Below are positions 36,791 through 45,514 of a DNA stretch of 64,000 nucleotides, piece by piece. Below the pieces are notes generated by a model. It was not told where the DNA came from. It did not search any database and was given only the letters and a program-made list of their open reading frames with translations. The position numbers were made by a program, and so were the translations under genes. The DNA lies in assembly GCF_047238185.1 (NCBI RefSeq), contig NZ_JBDFMI010000001.1, forward strand, positions 3,038,001 to 3,102,000. The letters are read 5' to 3'. The first letter of the stretch is position 1; each line of letters starts with the position of its first letter. This DNA is from Bacillus_AD sp047238185 (GTDB taxonomy: Bacteria > Bacillota > Bacilli > Bacillales > DSM-1321).

Positions 36791-37630
36791 TCAGAAAAAC
36801 TTTTTATATAGCTCTCGTCGCAGTGTCCCACTTAAATAGGCGTAAATTTTAGTCGTTTCACTCTTCTCGTGTCCCATTAAATTCTGAATGACTTCTAGAG
36901 GGGCTCCGTTATTCAATAAAGTAGTAGCATAACTATGCCTCAACTGATGAGGGTGAATATTTTTATTGATGCCCGATCTCTTAGATATCTGTTTAATGAC
37001 ATATCTCATTTGGGGTATGCTCATTCGATGGGGAGCACGGACTGTTACAAATAATGCTTCTTGATCATCTGTTCTCTCGTCCAAATACCTCTTCAACCAG
37101 ATATCACACCTAGTATTAAAGTAAACTTCTCTTTCTTTATTTCCCTTACCTAAAACAATTAAGGACTGATTTGAAAAATTAATGGATTGTCGATTCAGCT
37201 TTACGGCTTCTCCAATTCGACACCCAGTTGAATACATAAATTCAAATAATGCATTTTCTAAAGGAGTGTGACAAGCTTCTCTTAAATGCTCAATTTCCAC
37301 TTCAGATAAAAACTTTGGTATTCGAATATCCAATTTGGGTTCCTTAATTTTTGAAGCTGGATTACCATTCAGAACATTTTCGTCTTGGGCCCACCTAAAC
37401 AGTGATTTTATAAACCGTATCCTATGACTCAAGCTAGCAGCCTTTAATTGATCAGCAACATTTCCAAGGTATAGTTTTAATGAATGGGTGGTTATCTCAT
37501 CAAGAGGAAGATCACCGAGGTGTCGGATTAACAACTTTAATTGAACATTATATGCTTTCAAAGTCTGTGGTGAATATCCTTGAATCTGTTTGTCAGCTTT
37601 ATATAAATTCCAGGCTTCAGATAATATCAT
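36791..37630 (-). CDS. Tyrosine recombinase (XerC/XerD-like) inside the repeat array
   Basis: The start at 37630 follows GGAGGAGAG, giving 279 aa. A SAM-like core-binding domain (about 1-85) precedes a catalytic domain with all active-site residues visible: Arg in STGCRIGEAVKL, Lys in VLGKGNKEREV, HxxR in HPHQLRHSYAT, His in LMGHEKSETT and Tyr in KIYAYLS. It has no extra helix between the catalytic patches, so it is not an IntI integron integrase by that criterion. It is the only site-specific recombinase in the array and the candidate enzyme for moving its units. Confidence 0.88.
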   Translation of the reverse strand: MILSEAWNLYKADKQIQGYSPQTLKAYNVQLKLLIRHLGDLPLDEITTHSLKLYLGNVADQLKAASLSHRIRFIKSLFRWAQDENVLNGNPASKIKEPKLDIRIPKFLSEVEIEHLREACHTPLENALFEFMYSTGCRIGEAVKLNRQSINFSNQSLIVLGKGNKEREVYFNTRCDIWLKRYLDERTDDQEALFVTVRAPHRMSIPQMRYVIKQISKRSGINKNIHPHQLRHSYATTLLNNGAPLEVIQNLMGHEKSETTKIYAYLSGTLRRELYKKFF

Positions 37631-37707
37631 CCTATTACTCTCCTCCTCTATTTTTATCAGTATAGACAAATAGAAAGAAAGTAATACGCCAATCTTATTA
37701 AACGATA

Positions 37708-37780
37708 GCACCCGTTTGTTTAAGTACATTTATTCACAAAATAATTCTTTTCACACTTTATTTTTTACTGGAATGTGCCC
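37708..37780. repeat. Array repeat R8 (right half)
   Basis: The right box GCACCCGTTTGTTTAAGTAC (37708) is followed by ATTTATTCACAAA, then TTACTGGAATGTGCCC. A left box is not recognisable. It sits just beyond the CPBP gene's 3' end. Confidence 0.65.
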
Positions 37781-37826
37781 TTTTAGTTCAATGAAAAACA
37801 GGGAATATGTGATTGCTGCTATTAAA

Positions 37827-38603
37827 TTATTTAGTATATGTATCAACTTTTGTCATTATTGATTGCTTACGATTGGTTGCGAATAACAAGTAGATGAATA
37901 AAGAAAATAGTAATGCTATAATTCCTGCTAATAATGATTGATTGCTTACAAACACATTAAGGACACTATTACAAAGAGCGTGTGTCATAATACAAAGAAA
38001 GATGCTTTTTGTTTTGTAATAAACAGTTGATAATAGGAGGGAAAAAGAAATAACACTTAATGAAAATTCAGGGATGTTCAAATATTCATTTTGATAAGTT
38101 CCAATAATAAAAAACAATGGCAAATGCCAAATAATCCAAACAATACTTACAAGCAAAGTGCTTGTAAAAGCTGGTATTCTTTTTGTCAATTCTCGAAGCA
38201 TAAAGCCACGCCATCCAATTTCCTCTAAACCGCCAATTAAGATAAAAAGAGGGATTTGTAAAAGTATATATTGGGCGGATACAATTTGTTCTCCCCCACT
38301 AATAAAATATGGAAGTAAAGAAAAGATTAAAACAATCAAGATAATAAATATATACCAAGTTAATTTTTTAGGTGGTTGATAACAACTTTTTAAAAACATT
38401 CTAAAATCTTTTTTTGAATCAGTATTTTTACTGACAATTATCCCAGCAATTGCAGGTCCTATTACACCTAAAATATAAAGAAGGTATAAAATAATTGATG
38501 AACCAAAAGGAATATTGTTCATTTGCGTATAAACAGCAATTATCCCCCAAGAAAGATAAGTTATTGAAAACGTTGTAAATAGATATTTTTTTAATAAAGA
38601 CAT
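37827..38603 (-). CDS. CPBP-family intramembrane metalloprotease
   Basis: The start at 38603 follows AGGAGG, giving 258 aa with seven or eight membrane helices. The motif GGLEEIGWRGFMLREL carries the EExxxR pair and WIIWHLPLFF the second histidine motif, with a third polar helix (IMTHALCNSVLNVF). Family members cleave membrane proteins or confer self-immunity to bacteriocins. The target here is unknown. It is an array gene. Confidence 0.85.
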   Translation of the reverse strand: MSLLKKYLFTTFSITYLSWGIIAVYTQMNNIPFGSSIILYLLYILGVIGPAIAGIIVSKNTDSKKDFRMFLKSCYQPPKKLTWYIFIILIVLIFSLLPYFISGGEQIVSAQYILLQIPLFILIGGLEEIGWRGFMLRELTKRIPAFTSTLLVSIVWIIWHLPLFFIIGTYQNEYLNIPEFSLSVISFSLLLSTVYYKTKSIFLCIMTHALCNSVLNVFVSNQSLLAGIIALLFSLFIYLLFATNRKQSIMTKVDTYTK

Positions 38604-38753
38604 ATGTACCTCCTTTGAATTCACTAAACATACAAATTATACCATATTACGATTGTATTAGTCTTTAGTGTTCCCTATCTCTTTCATATTCCACTAGTCG
38701 AGTAGAAGGGAGACTTTCTACCTTACGGTAAATTGTACTCCTCCCCCCTCACA

Positions 38754-38786
38754 GAACCGTGCTTGCGCTATTAACGCACACGGCTC
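38754..38786 (-). ncRNA. Group II intron domain V
   Basis: A 33-nt hairpin GAGCCGTGTGCG...GCACGGTTC with a short internal bulge, as in catalytic domain V of group IIC introns. It lies about 57 nt before the inferred 3' splice site. Confidence 0.8.
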
Positions 38787-38800
38787 CTCCTAGTCATCAT

Positions 38801-40129
38801 TTACAGAATATAGCTAATCTCTTTTCTTAATTCATAAATATTCACTTTAATTCTTGGAGAAGGAAGTGGAAACCTCTGAAGGAAAAGCCTAAATTTATCC
38901 CATGTAAAGGATTTTCTTTGGCTCCTTCTATTTAGCCATTTAAATAGTAAGCTTTCGATTTTCTCTTTGAATCCATTAACAGTTTGAGTATTGTCTGTTA
39001 TGCAGTAATAGTTGTAGTATCCTATTAGAGAACGTTTAAATCTATCCATGATTATATGAATATCTTTATTTCTATTAGCCTTCAGCCATTCTTTAGACTC
39101 TTTGAGTTTGCCTTGGACTTTCTTCCTGCTCGATTTCCGTTTTACGCGGAATTTCCCTTGTTTACTTCTTCCACAATAGTGGGTAAACCCAAGGAAATCA
39201 AAGGTTGCTGGTTTCCCATTCCCTGATCGTTTTGCATTATTATCCGCAAACCGCCCGAAAGGAATAATCCTAGTTTTATCCTCTGCTATCTCCAAGTTAA
39301 ATTTCTTCAATCTCTTTATTAAAGACTGATAGAACTGTTGTGCTTCCCTTTTATGTTGAAAACAACAAACAAAATCATCTGCATATCTTACTATATATGC
39401 CTGTCCTTCACATTGTTTCCTAACCACTTTCTCAAACCATAAGTCGAGAACATAATGGAGATACACATTGGCTAATATCGGAGATATTACTCCACCTTGC
39501 GGTGTACCATTTTGTGTTTTGTATTTCTTACCTTCCTCCATGTATCCACCTTTGAGAAACCTACTGATTATTCTCAGAAGGTTGGGGTCAGTAATTCTAT
39601 GTTTCAAGAACTCCATCATCCATTTGTGGTCAACATTGTCAAAGAAACCTTTGATATCTACATCTACTACATAGCTTACTAATCTCTTTTCAATATAAAA
39701 GTTGAGTATTTTCAACGCATCATGACAGTTTCTGTTTGGTCGAAACCCAAATGAACAATCTAAAAAGTCATTCTCATAGATTGCATTTAGCACTTTGGCA
39801 ATGCCTTTCTGTACAATCTTATCCTCATGTTCTGGTATTCCCAAAGGTCTTTTCTTACTCGAATTGAGCTTTGGTATATACTTTCGTCTCACTGGAACTG
39901 GACGATAACTTTTGTCTTTAAGTCTACTTACTAAATTCTTTATGTTACCTTCCAACTCTTCATTGTATTGTTCTTTAGTCGTGCCGTTCACGCCAGTTGC
40001 CTTCTTATTAGGTAACTCATGATGACATTGAATAAGTGACTGCTCATTTAATAGATGTACAAGAGATGTGAATTTCATTTTAGGTTCAGATTTTGCTAAT
40101 TCTGCTATCCTTAGTAGTTTTGTTTCCAT
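38801..40129 (-). CDS. ltrA: Group II intron reverse transcriptase/maturase
   Basis: This 442-aa protein has reverse transcriptase blocks RRKYIPKLNSSKKRPLGIP, GFRPNRNCHDAL, NGTPQGGVISPILANVYLHY and the catalytic YADDFV. A maturase (X) domain with GYYNYYCITDN follows. There is no clear HNH endonuclease at the C-terminus, which fits class C. It helps the intron splice and reverse-splice into DNA. It is intact. Confidence 0.9.
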   Translation of the reverse strand: METKLLRIAELAKSEPKMKFTSLVHLLNEQSLIQCHHELPNKKATGVNGTTKEQYNEELEGNIKNLVSRLKDKSYRPVPVRRKYIPKLNSSKKRPLGIPEHEDKIVQKGIAKVLNAIYENDFLDCSFGFRPNRNCHDALKILNFYIEKRLVSYVVDVDIKGFFDNVDHKWMMEFLKHRITDPNLLRIISRFLKGGYMEEGKKYKTQNGTPQGGVISPILANVYLHYVLDLWFEKVVRKQCEGQAYIVRYADDFVCCFQHKREAQQFYQSLIKRLKKFNLEIAEDKTRIIPFGRFADNNAKRSGNGKPATFDFLGFTHYCGRSKQGKFRVKRKSSRKKVQGKLKESKEWLKANRNKDIHIIMDRFKRSLIGYYNYYCITDNTQTVNGFKEKIESLLFKWLNRRSQRKSFTWDKFRLFLQRFPLPSPRIKVNIYELRKEISYIL

Positions 40130-40641
40130 TTATTATCCCTACCTCTGTGTGTAGTAAATGTGTCCCTAGTAAGGGTGATAACTGGTAGCTAGCCTTCCCT
40201 CCATTAGCATTACCCAACTTCATTGGTACTACGCTGCTATCCGACTCCCTACACGGCATTTGGTTTCCTTGCTTGTTATCACTTGTAGACCATACTCTTC
40301 TGAAAAAAGAAAAGACCCGTAGGGTCTCCCGAGTTGCCGAATCATATCAATGTATAGCGTGCCAAGGTCTCTGACTCCAGAGAGGTTTTATCCTTCTTGC
40401 CTTTAACAAAGGATAAAATGTTGCTTTCTGCACGCAGGTAAGGCATCAGCCCTCTCGGTTTACTAACGCTTATGGAGCTCAACCCCTTCAACCATTTGGC
40501 TTTCGGCCCGCTACCTAACTGTCTACGCTTAAAGGCTAATGTTACCATTAGCCCTCCAAGACTCGCTACGAGCGAATGGCTAGTTCTTACTCGACGGGAA
40601 TCCCACCCGCTATATGATACGACCTAGGCTCGGCCGCACAC

Positions 40642-40735
40642 CTGCCCCGTTTCTCCCATAAGACTTCAATAGAAAAGCGTTAATCCTTCTTGGATCAACG
40701 CACCCGTTTGTTTAAGTACATTTATTCACAAACCC
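40642..40735. repeat. Array repeat R9 (type I, split by the group II intron)
   Basis: The left box CTGCCCCGTTTCTCCC begins right at the intron edge; its upstream part TTCCACTA is at 38689-38696. The right box GCACCCGTTTGTTTAAGTAC is at 40700. The segment TTCAATAGAAAAGCGTTAAT and what follows is shared with R6 for more than 40 nt. Confidence 0.8.
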
Positions 40736-40762
40736 TAAAATATTTTCATTCATTACAGGAAT

Positions 40763-40830
40763 GCTGCCCCGATAGTGACATAAGAAAAAGCCGCCTAAAT
40801 GACAGCTCTGATCTTCTGCTACCTCAGGGT
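40763..40830. repeat. Array repeat R10 (type II left half)
   Basis: AATGCTGCCCCGATAGTGAC ATAAGAAAAAG at 40761-40790 is followed by GACAGCTCTGATCTTCTGCT. It is a tandem partner of R9, with no second right box. Confidence 0.7.
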
Positions 40831-40901
40831 CCAATTTTTATTATACATAGCAGATGAAATATAAGATATACAAACTCTAATGAAGAATGGTTAACCTTAA
40901 A

Positions 40902-41582
40902 TTAACTATAATTATTGAATTCCACGAATTTCACGATATTACTTTCGTTGTCAATACATATTATTACTTTATTTGCTATGTTGCTTAATTCTGAAATCAC
41001 CTTGGAGTTTCTCAGGTTTTCATCTAATTTCCATCCAATTGGTTGTATAGTATAGCAAGAGTTATTATTGTCTAAATACGTCTTTTTTATAAAAGAGAGT
41101 AATGTATCCTCTTTTCGTACCTGGGATATTATTCCGTCTTTAATTACTTCATAAAACAATAATTTTTTGGATATTTGGAAATGCGAATTCATTTTATGAA
41201 AAGGATTTTTGAAATACAACTCCTGTATATACGGGTGAACTTGATATTTAAAAGCTTTAAATTGTTCGAGGGATGTATTTTTCACACTTTTAACTTGTAC
41301 AGCTCTCAACTCGCCACTAAATTTTAATTCTTGTATAACTTTAAAGTGTGGGTATACTTCGTCTTTAATAATATTATATACTGATTTATTTGTAATCGGA
41401 AAATACGATAATACATCCGTATTATAAATTAATGAAGGCGCAATTATAAATTGAGCAATTTCAGTTATATTATTTCCTTCTTGTTGATTAGAGATGACTT
41501 TAATTTCTGGCCTTGTCACATCTTTAGATTCTCTCTGTAAGTTCCAGTATTCTTCTTCTGATATTTCTTTTAACCAATCCAC
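40902..41582 (-). CDS. Hypothetical protein, 226 aa
   Basis: The GTG at 41582 is preferred because AGGTGG lies 5 nt before it; an in-frame GTG at 41591 overlaps that site. The protein is soluble and Lys/Ile/Asn-rich with no membrane segment, and no family is recognised. The middle (TSLEQFKAFKYQVHPYIQELY) looks helical. It is an array gene with R9/R10 past its 3' end. Confidence 0.6.
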   Translation of the reverse strand: MDWLKEISEEEYWNLQRESKDVTRPEIKVISNQQEGNNITEIAQFIIAPSLIYNTDVLSYFPITNKSVYNIIKDEVYPHFKVIQELKFSGELRAVQVKSVKNTSLEQFKAFKYQVHPYIQELYFKNPFHKMNSHFQISKKLLFYEVIKDGIISQVRKEDTLLSFIKKTYLDNNNSCYTIQPIGWKLDENLRNSKVISELSNIANKVIICIDNESNIVKFVEFNNYS

Positions 41583-41767
41583 GGGATCCACCTACTTTTT
41601 TGATAATATTAGGATGCATCAAATATAAGATGCATCCTAATATCTTTATTCTATGTTAAATGTTCTTGATGCTAATTGGTTAACAGACCCTTTAATCCAT
41701 AAACTGTTCCCCAAATATAACTACGGTATGTACCAGGATCACCAACCCCGCACAAGTTTGTTTAATT

Positions 41768-42001
41768 TCACCCTGTTTTGCTACTTATCGCCTTATAAAA
41801 GAACATAACGCTGATTACTATGAAGATGATAGAAACCAAGTTATCTACAATAGACGGTAGAAAAGGACTTACTTGGAATGAACCTTTAGCTACATTTTCT
41901 CCTACAAATACAATTGTCTCTCTTATTTTTTCTAAAGTGAAAACTAACCCACTAAATAAAACGAAAACCCATCCTAGGATATTATATGTGTTGGCATTCA
42001 T
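41768..42001 (-). CDS. Small two-helix membrane protein, unknown
   Basis: The start at 42001 (ATG AAT GCC) follows GTGGAAGG, giving 77 aa. Two hydrophobic segments (about 6-22 and 53-70) flank a short amphipathic loop. No family is recognised. It is an array gene. Confidence 0.55.
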   Translation of the reverse strand: MNANTYNILGWVFVLFSGLVFTLEKIRETIVFVGENVAKGSFQVSPFLPSIVDNLVSIIFIVISVMFFYKAISSKTG

Positions 42002-42065
42002 CTTACCTTCCACCTTACTTAATTTTCTATAAGGTAAGATATTCTATTTGTATTTTACAAAATCC

Positions 42066-42130
42066 TTCTTGTGCTAACCTGCCCCGTTCGTATTATAAGG
42101 TTGACCAAGTTATTGGTTGACCTTTTTATT
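42066..42130. repeat. Array repeat R11 (left half)
   Basis: CCTTCTTGTGCTAAC precedes the left box CTGCCCCGTTCGTATTATAAG (42079), then a hairpin AAGGT..ACCAA / TTGGT..ACCTT with a T run (42096-42126). The right half is missing; the IS110 remnant begins soon after. Confidence 0.7.
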
Positions 42131-42138
42131 TGAGGTCT

Positions 42139-43505
42139 AGAATACTAGAGGTAGCTGGGGTAGAACGTCCCTGCCCGTGGGGTTTGACCCCGTCAGCTAA
42201 ACCGTTCGCCCCCTACTTATAGAAACATGATTGAAGCTGGTTGGGACACAGATCTCGTATAACAAGCAAAGCTATGACACTATAAGAAGCCATTTAGGGG
42301 TTACTAGCTAATTCATTGATGAGGAGGAGATATCATGAATCCAGTCATTGGTCTGGATGTCGCAAAGAGAGAAAGTCAGGTTCAAGCATTCTTGGAGAAA
42401 AAGAAACCTTTCAAAAAGAGCTTTAAATTCGCGCATACACTGGATGGATTACAACGGGCCATTATCATCTGCCTATCGTTCAGTATTTCGAGAAAAGAGG
42501 ATACCTGTTAATCATTGTGAATCCACTCATTTCTTACAAAGCGAAAAGTTCGAGTTTGCGCAAAGTCAAAACAGACATAATTGATGCCTACCATCTTTGC
42601 GAGCTCTATTACAAAGAGGATTTAGAGCCCTATAAAAAAGCGTGGTATCAGCTTTTAAACTTGCGTAATCTGACGAGACAGCACGAGAATTTGACAGGCA
42701 TGTTTGTACAGGCTAAGTTACAATTTCAATCCGTGCTGGATCATGTGTTTCCAGAGTATGTAGGCGTGTTTGGGGAATTGTATTCGGATGTTTCTTTGCA
42801 TACTTTATCAGCCTTCCCCACCTCTAAAGAGATCCTGGAAGCTGGTGAAGAGGTCGTATCAGGGAAGATTCATGAACTGTGCAAGAGCCGATCTCAGAAA
42901 TGGGCCTGTAATCAAGCGGAGAAGCTTATACAAGCAGCTAGTCGAAATCCATTTCAGCAGACTCTTTACCACAGTCACCTGATTAGTTTAGAGATGCTTA
43001 TTGAGATTCTTCTGGAATACAAAAAGCATCTATCCAACCTTGAAGAAGAGATAGATGCCCTAGCAAAGAATATAGAAGAATATAAGATTATCCAATCCAT
43101 TCCTGGTATCGGCGAAAAAATCGCGGCAACGATTATTTCTGAAATAGGAGAAATAGATCGGTTTAATCACCCTAAAAAGTTAGTTGCCTTTGCGGGAATC
43201 GATCCCAGTGTATTCGAGTCTGGAACCTTCAAAGGTACCAAAAACCACATTACGAAAAGGGGTTCCAGCAGGCTGCGGCATGCCTTATTTACAGCTGTTC
43301 GTTGCGCCATTCGAGATGCACGTAAAACAAGGACTACCAAAGAACTCATCCCTCGAAATAAGAGACTACGTGAGTTTTACGACAAAAAACGTGATGAAGG
43401 AAAGCCTTGTCGAGTTTCCATCATTGCCTGTGCGAACAAGCTTTTACATTGGATTTACGCTCTTTTGAAAACCAAAAAACCTTCCAAGATGTTGTATAAA
43501 ATAAA
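42139..43505 (+). mobile_element. IS110-family element, decayed
   Basis: About 195 nt of non-coding DNA precede the transposase frame, with GC-rich inverted stretches (GTCCCTGCCCGTGGGGTTTG). In the IS110 group this position carries the bridge RNA. No terminal inverted repeats are seen, as expected for the family, so the borders are approximate. Array repeat fragments R11 and R12 lie on the two sides. Confidence 0.7.
42335..43499 (+). pseudogene. IS110-family transposase, frameshifted
   Basis: The frame opens at 42335 after GAGGAGGAG with MNPVIGLDVAK (first DEDD Asp). It breaks near 42455, where an internal deletion joins LDGLQ to GHYHLPIV in another frame, apparently losing about 25 residues including the family's ESTGHY glutamate. 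The rest is intact through the C-terminal serine domain (PGIGEKIAATIISEIG, FAGIDPS, KRGSSRLRHALF). A second one-base loss near 43484 removes the normal end (KPFQDVV stop at 43499). It is inactive. Confidence 0.82.
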
Positions 43506-43619
43506 TTTTCACATATCTTCAAGTAACTTCCATGTCATTAAAGGAAGTTTATTTGTCATGCCTTATTTTCAGTATAACATGCTTATATTCTATTTTTGAG
43601 TGAAATGATTGACAAACTA

Positions 43620-43701
43620 TTAGCTGGTTTTGTTGCATAAGAAAAAAGAGCTGATCACAGCTCTTGATATGGAAGTAATGTCCCGATTAGTTCTATATGG
43701 G
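43620..43701. repeat. Array repeat R12 (type II, worn)
   Basis: GGTTTTGTTGCATAAGAAAA is followed by the AGAGCTG/CAGCTCT stem (43647-43664) and AAGTAATGTCCCGATTAG, a degenerate right box. It may be the other half of R11, separated by the IS110 element. Confidence 0.6.
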
Positions 43702-43709
43702 ATAGCCGT

Positions 43710-44147
43710 TTAATGGTATTGAAACCAAACAAACCATCCTTTCTCCTTACTTTTAGCTAAAAATATTTGACCTTGAGCTAAATCAGCTCCAGGTGCTTTT
43801 GGGAAATCCAAACGTACAAGCCACGATTTTTCAGCAATTTCTTTGCCACAAAAGATTTTTGCCATTCCAAAATAGTCATTTTCTTCTTTAACACCAACTG
43901 TTTTAGGAAAAGGTTTGGCAGTTACTACATTCCACTTAGTGTACATATCAGGAAAATCATCTATTCCAGTTCCGTAAGTTTTTGGTATTAAGGTATGTAA
44001 TGCTTCTATTACTTCTTTTCTATTCTTAATGGGTATTTGCTCTAAATCACTTAGCACAGGACATTCTTTAGGTTGTGCATTTCCTTGAAGTGAACCGAAA
44101 AACAAAATCGGAATAGGAATAATTAAAATAGTTAACATTTTTATCAA
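43710..44147 (-). CDS. Secreted hypothetical protein, 145 aa
   Basis: The start TTG 44147 follows GAGGTGG by 6 nt. The N-terminus is a signal peptide (MLTILIIPIPILFFGSLQGNA) followed by a soluble domain with two cysteines (KECPVL, IFCGKE). The segment TYGTGIDDFPDMYTKW is distinctive, but no family is recognised. It is an array gene with R12 at its 3' end. Confidence 0.65.
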   Translation of the reverse strand: MIKMLTILIIPIPILFFGSLQGNAQPKECPVLSDLEQIPIKNRKEVIEALHTLIPKTYGTGIDDFPDMYTKWNVVTAKPFPKTVGVKEENDYFGMAKIFCGKEIAEKSWLVRLDFPKAPGADLAQGQIFLAKSKEKGWFVWFQYH

Positions 44148-44225
44148 ATGATTCCACCTCAATATTATCTTGCCTACCTTTAAGAAAAATAGTCCAGTTA
44201 TTGAAGTGTTATAGTTCTAATTCCG

Positions 44226-44380
44226 ATTTAACCAATCTGCTCCGTTTGTCCGATAAGGCTCCATTAAAAATCGTTTATCCTTTTTGGAATCATTTATTAC
44301 AGGAATACTGCCCCGATAGTTGCATAGTAAGAAAATGCTCATTAGCAGCCTTAATCTTCAGTTCTAGCACTAGTTTGGTT
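44226..44380. repeat. Array repeat R13 (compound)
   Basis: AACCAAT precedes the left box CTGCTCCGTTTGTCCG (44237), and a second left box CTGCCCCGATAGTTGC is at 44308 with a TGCT/AGCA stem. The right end GCACTAGTTTGGTT carries TTGGTT, complementary to AACCAA. About 40 nt are nearly identical to R7. Confidence 0.75.
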
Positions 44381-44399
44381 TTTTCAATCGCTTCATTCT

Positions 44400-45029
44400 C
44401 TAGCTTATAAATGTAATCGCATAAGCAAATATCACAATTAAAGTTGGCATAAATCGTGTTGAATCCTTCTCTAAGGGAGAACTAGACTTAATAACCCCCA
44501 GTATTACAAAAAGTTTAAAACTTAAGTAACCAATTACTGTGCCTAGAACATTCGCAATCAAATCATTGATGTCTGTGGCTCTATATAGAGTAAATAACTG
44601 ACTTATTTCAATCATAAGTGATATTCCTGAACCAAATAATACTACTTTTTTTATTTGTTCATGCGTCTTGCTTATTATAGGGCAAAGAAATCCCAATGGA
44701 ATAAAACAAATAATATTCAAAATAAATTCTAAGCTTACCCCATTGTCTAACGGAATCAAGTTAATATTAGGGTTAAAAAATGACTCTCCTAAATGTGATA
44801 GCCCGAACAGTTCATTTATCGTCGGAATCCCAACAATATTTTTGAAAACTATACACAGATAATAAAACATTAGAATTGAACCAATCACTATTCTTAAATT
44901 TGGTTGTTTTTTATCTTTTTTTAATAACCAAAATGCCAATAAGCCTATCAATACCAATCCAAAAATAAACAATGGTTTTAAATATAGAATGTCCATAATT
45001 GCTTCAAAAAGACCTAATTGAGTCACCAT
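44400..45029 (-). CDS. VanZ-family membrane protein
   Basis: This 209-aa protein has five or six membrane helices and the VanZ core: NLIPLDNGVSLEFILNIICFIPLGFLCP, followed by the LMIEISQLFTLYRATDINDLIANVLGTVIGY segment with conserved acidic and Asn residues. VanZ proteins give low-level teicoplanin or lipoglycopeptide tolerance in some Gram-positives. The role here is unknown. It is an array gene. Confidence 0.85.
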   Translation of the reverse strand: MVTQLGLFEAIMDILYLKPLFIFGLVLIGLLAFWLLKKDKKQPNLRIVIGSILMFYYLCIVFKNIVGIPTINELFGLSHLGESFFNPNINLIPLDNGVSLEFILNIICFIPLGFLCPIISKTHEQIKKVVLFGSGISLMIEISQLFTLYRATDINDLIANVLGTVIGYLSFKLFVILGVIKSSSPLEKDSTRFMPTLIVIFAYAITFIS

Positions 45030-45168
45030 ATGAATTACCTTCTTTTTTCATAGTTGCTTCTTTAAATACTATAATTGGACCATATTAAGAAAATCTGCAT
45101 AAAAGTCTTAATTATTTCTTAATTCTAATTCACTGCCTTTTTTCATCAGATAATTGATATTAAATCTT

Positions 45169-45262
45169 ATAGAGCTACACTGCCCCGTTAGTGCATTAAA
45201 AAAGAACCAACTAATGTCAGTTCTGCTCCTAAGCTAATGTACGAATTAGTTCAACAAGCATC
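45169..45262. repeat. Array repeat R14
   Basis: The left box CTGCCCCGTTAGTGCATTAA (45180) is followed by an AGAAC/GTTCT stem (45203-45223) and GTACGAATTAGTTCAAC, a degenerate right box. The remainder of 45030-45514 holds only AT-rich DNA and the promoter region of the next gene. Confidence 0.7.
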
Positions 45263-45514
45263 ATTCATTTATTACTCGTTACTGATTCATTTATCAATTA
45301 GCAAAGGAAGCCGACTTGGTATTCATTAAACCCAATAACAAGTAAAACCACTAATATGTAAAATCGATTGCCTCATCAATCATTAAGAAGATAGTATTTC
45401 CATTATTGATATTGTACTTTAAAGGCACTAAACTTTTAATGGATTCTTATACGTATTACGAGGATAATGGAAACAGTGGTAAATTATATTCTATATATGG
45501 AAGGAAGTTTGTAG

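Larger units (their letters stand above)
38697..40641 (-). mobile_element. Group II intron (class C-like) inserted into an array repeat
   Basis: The 5' end on the minus strand reads GTGTGCGG (from 40641) and the 3' end CTCGAC (to 38697), with the reverse transcriptase between. Domain V lies near the 3' end. Removing the 1945 bp restores a normal repeat: TTCCACTA joins CTGCCCCG, compare CCACTAACCTGCCCC in R5. Intron boundaries are inferred from these joins and the GTGTG/AC ends. Confidence 0.8.

Noticed and set aside
36791..37630. The recombinase is an IntI integron integrase
   Set aside because: The extra helix characteristic of IntI between the catalytic patches is not visible; it reads as XerC/D-like.
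40342..40548. Short minus-strand ORF upstream of the intron reverse transcriptase
   Set aside because: It lies in the structured 5' ribozyme part of the group II intron (domain I), where chance frames are expected.
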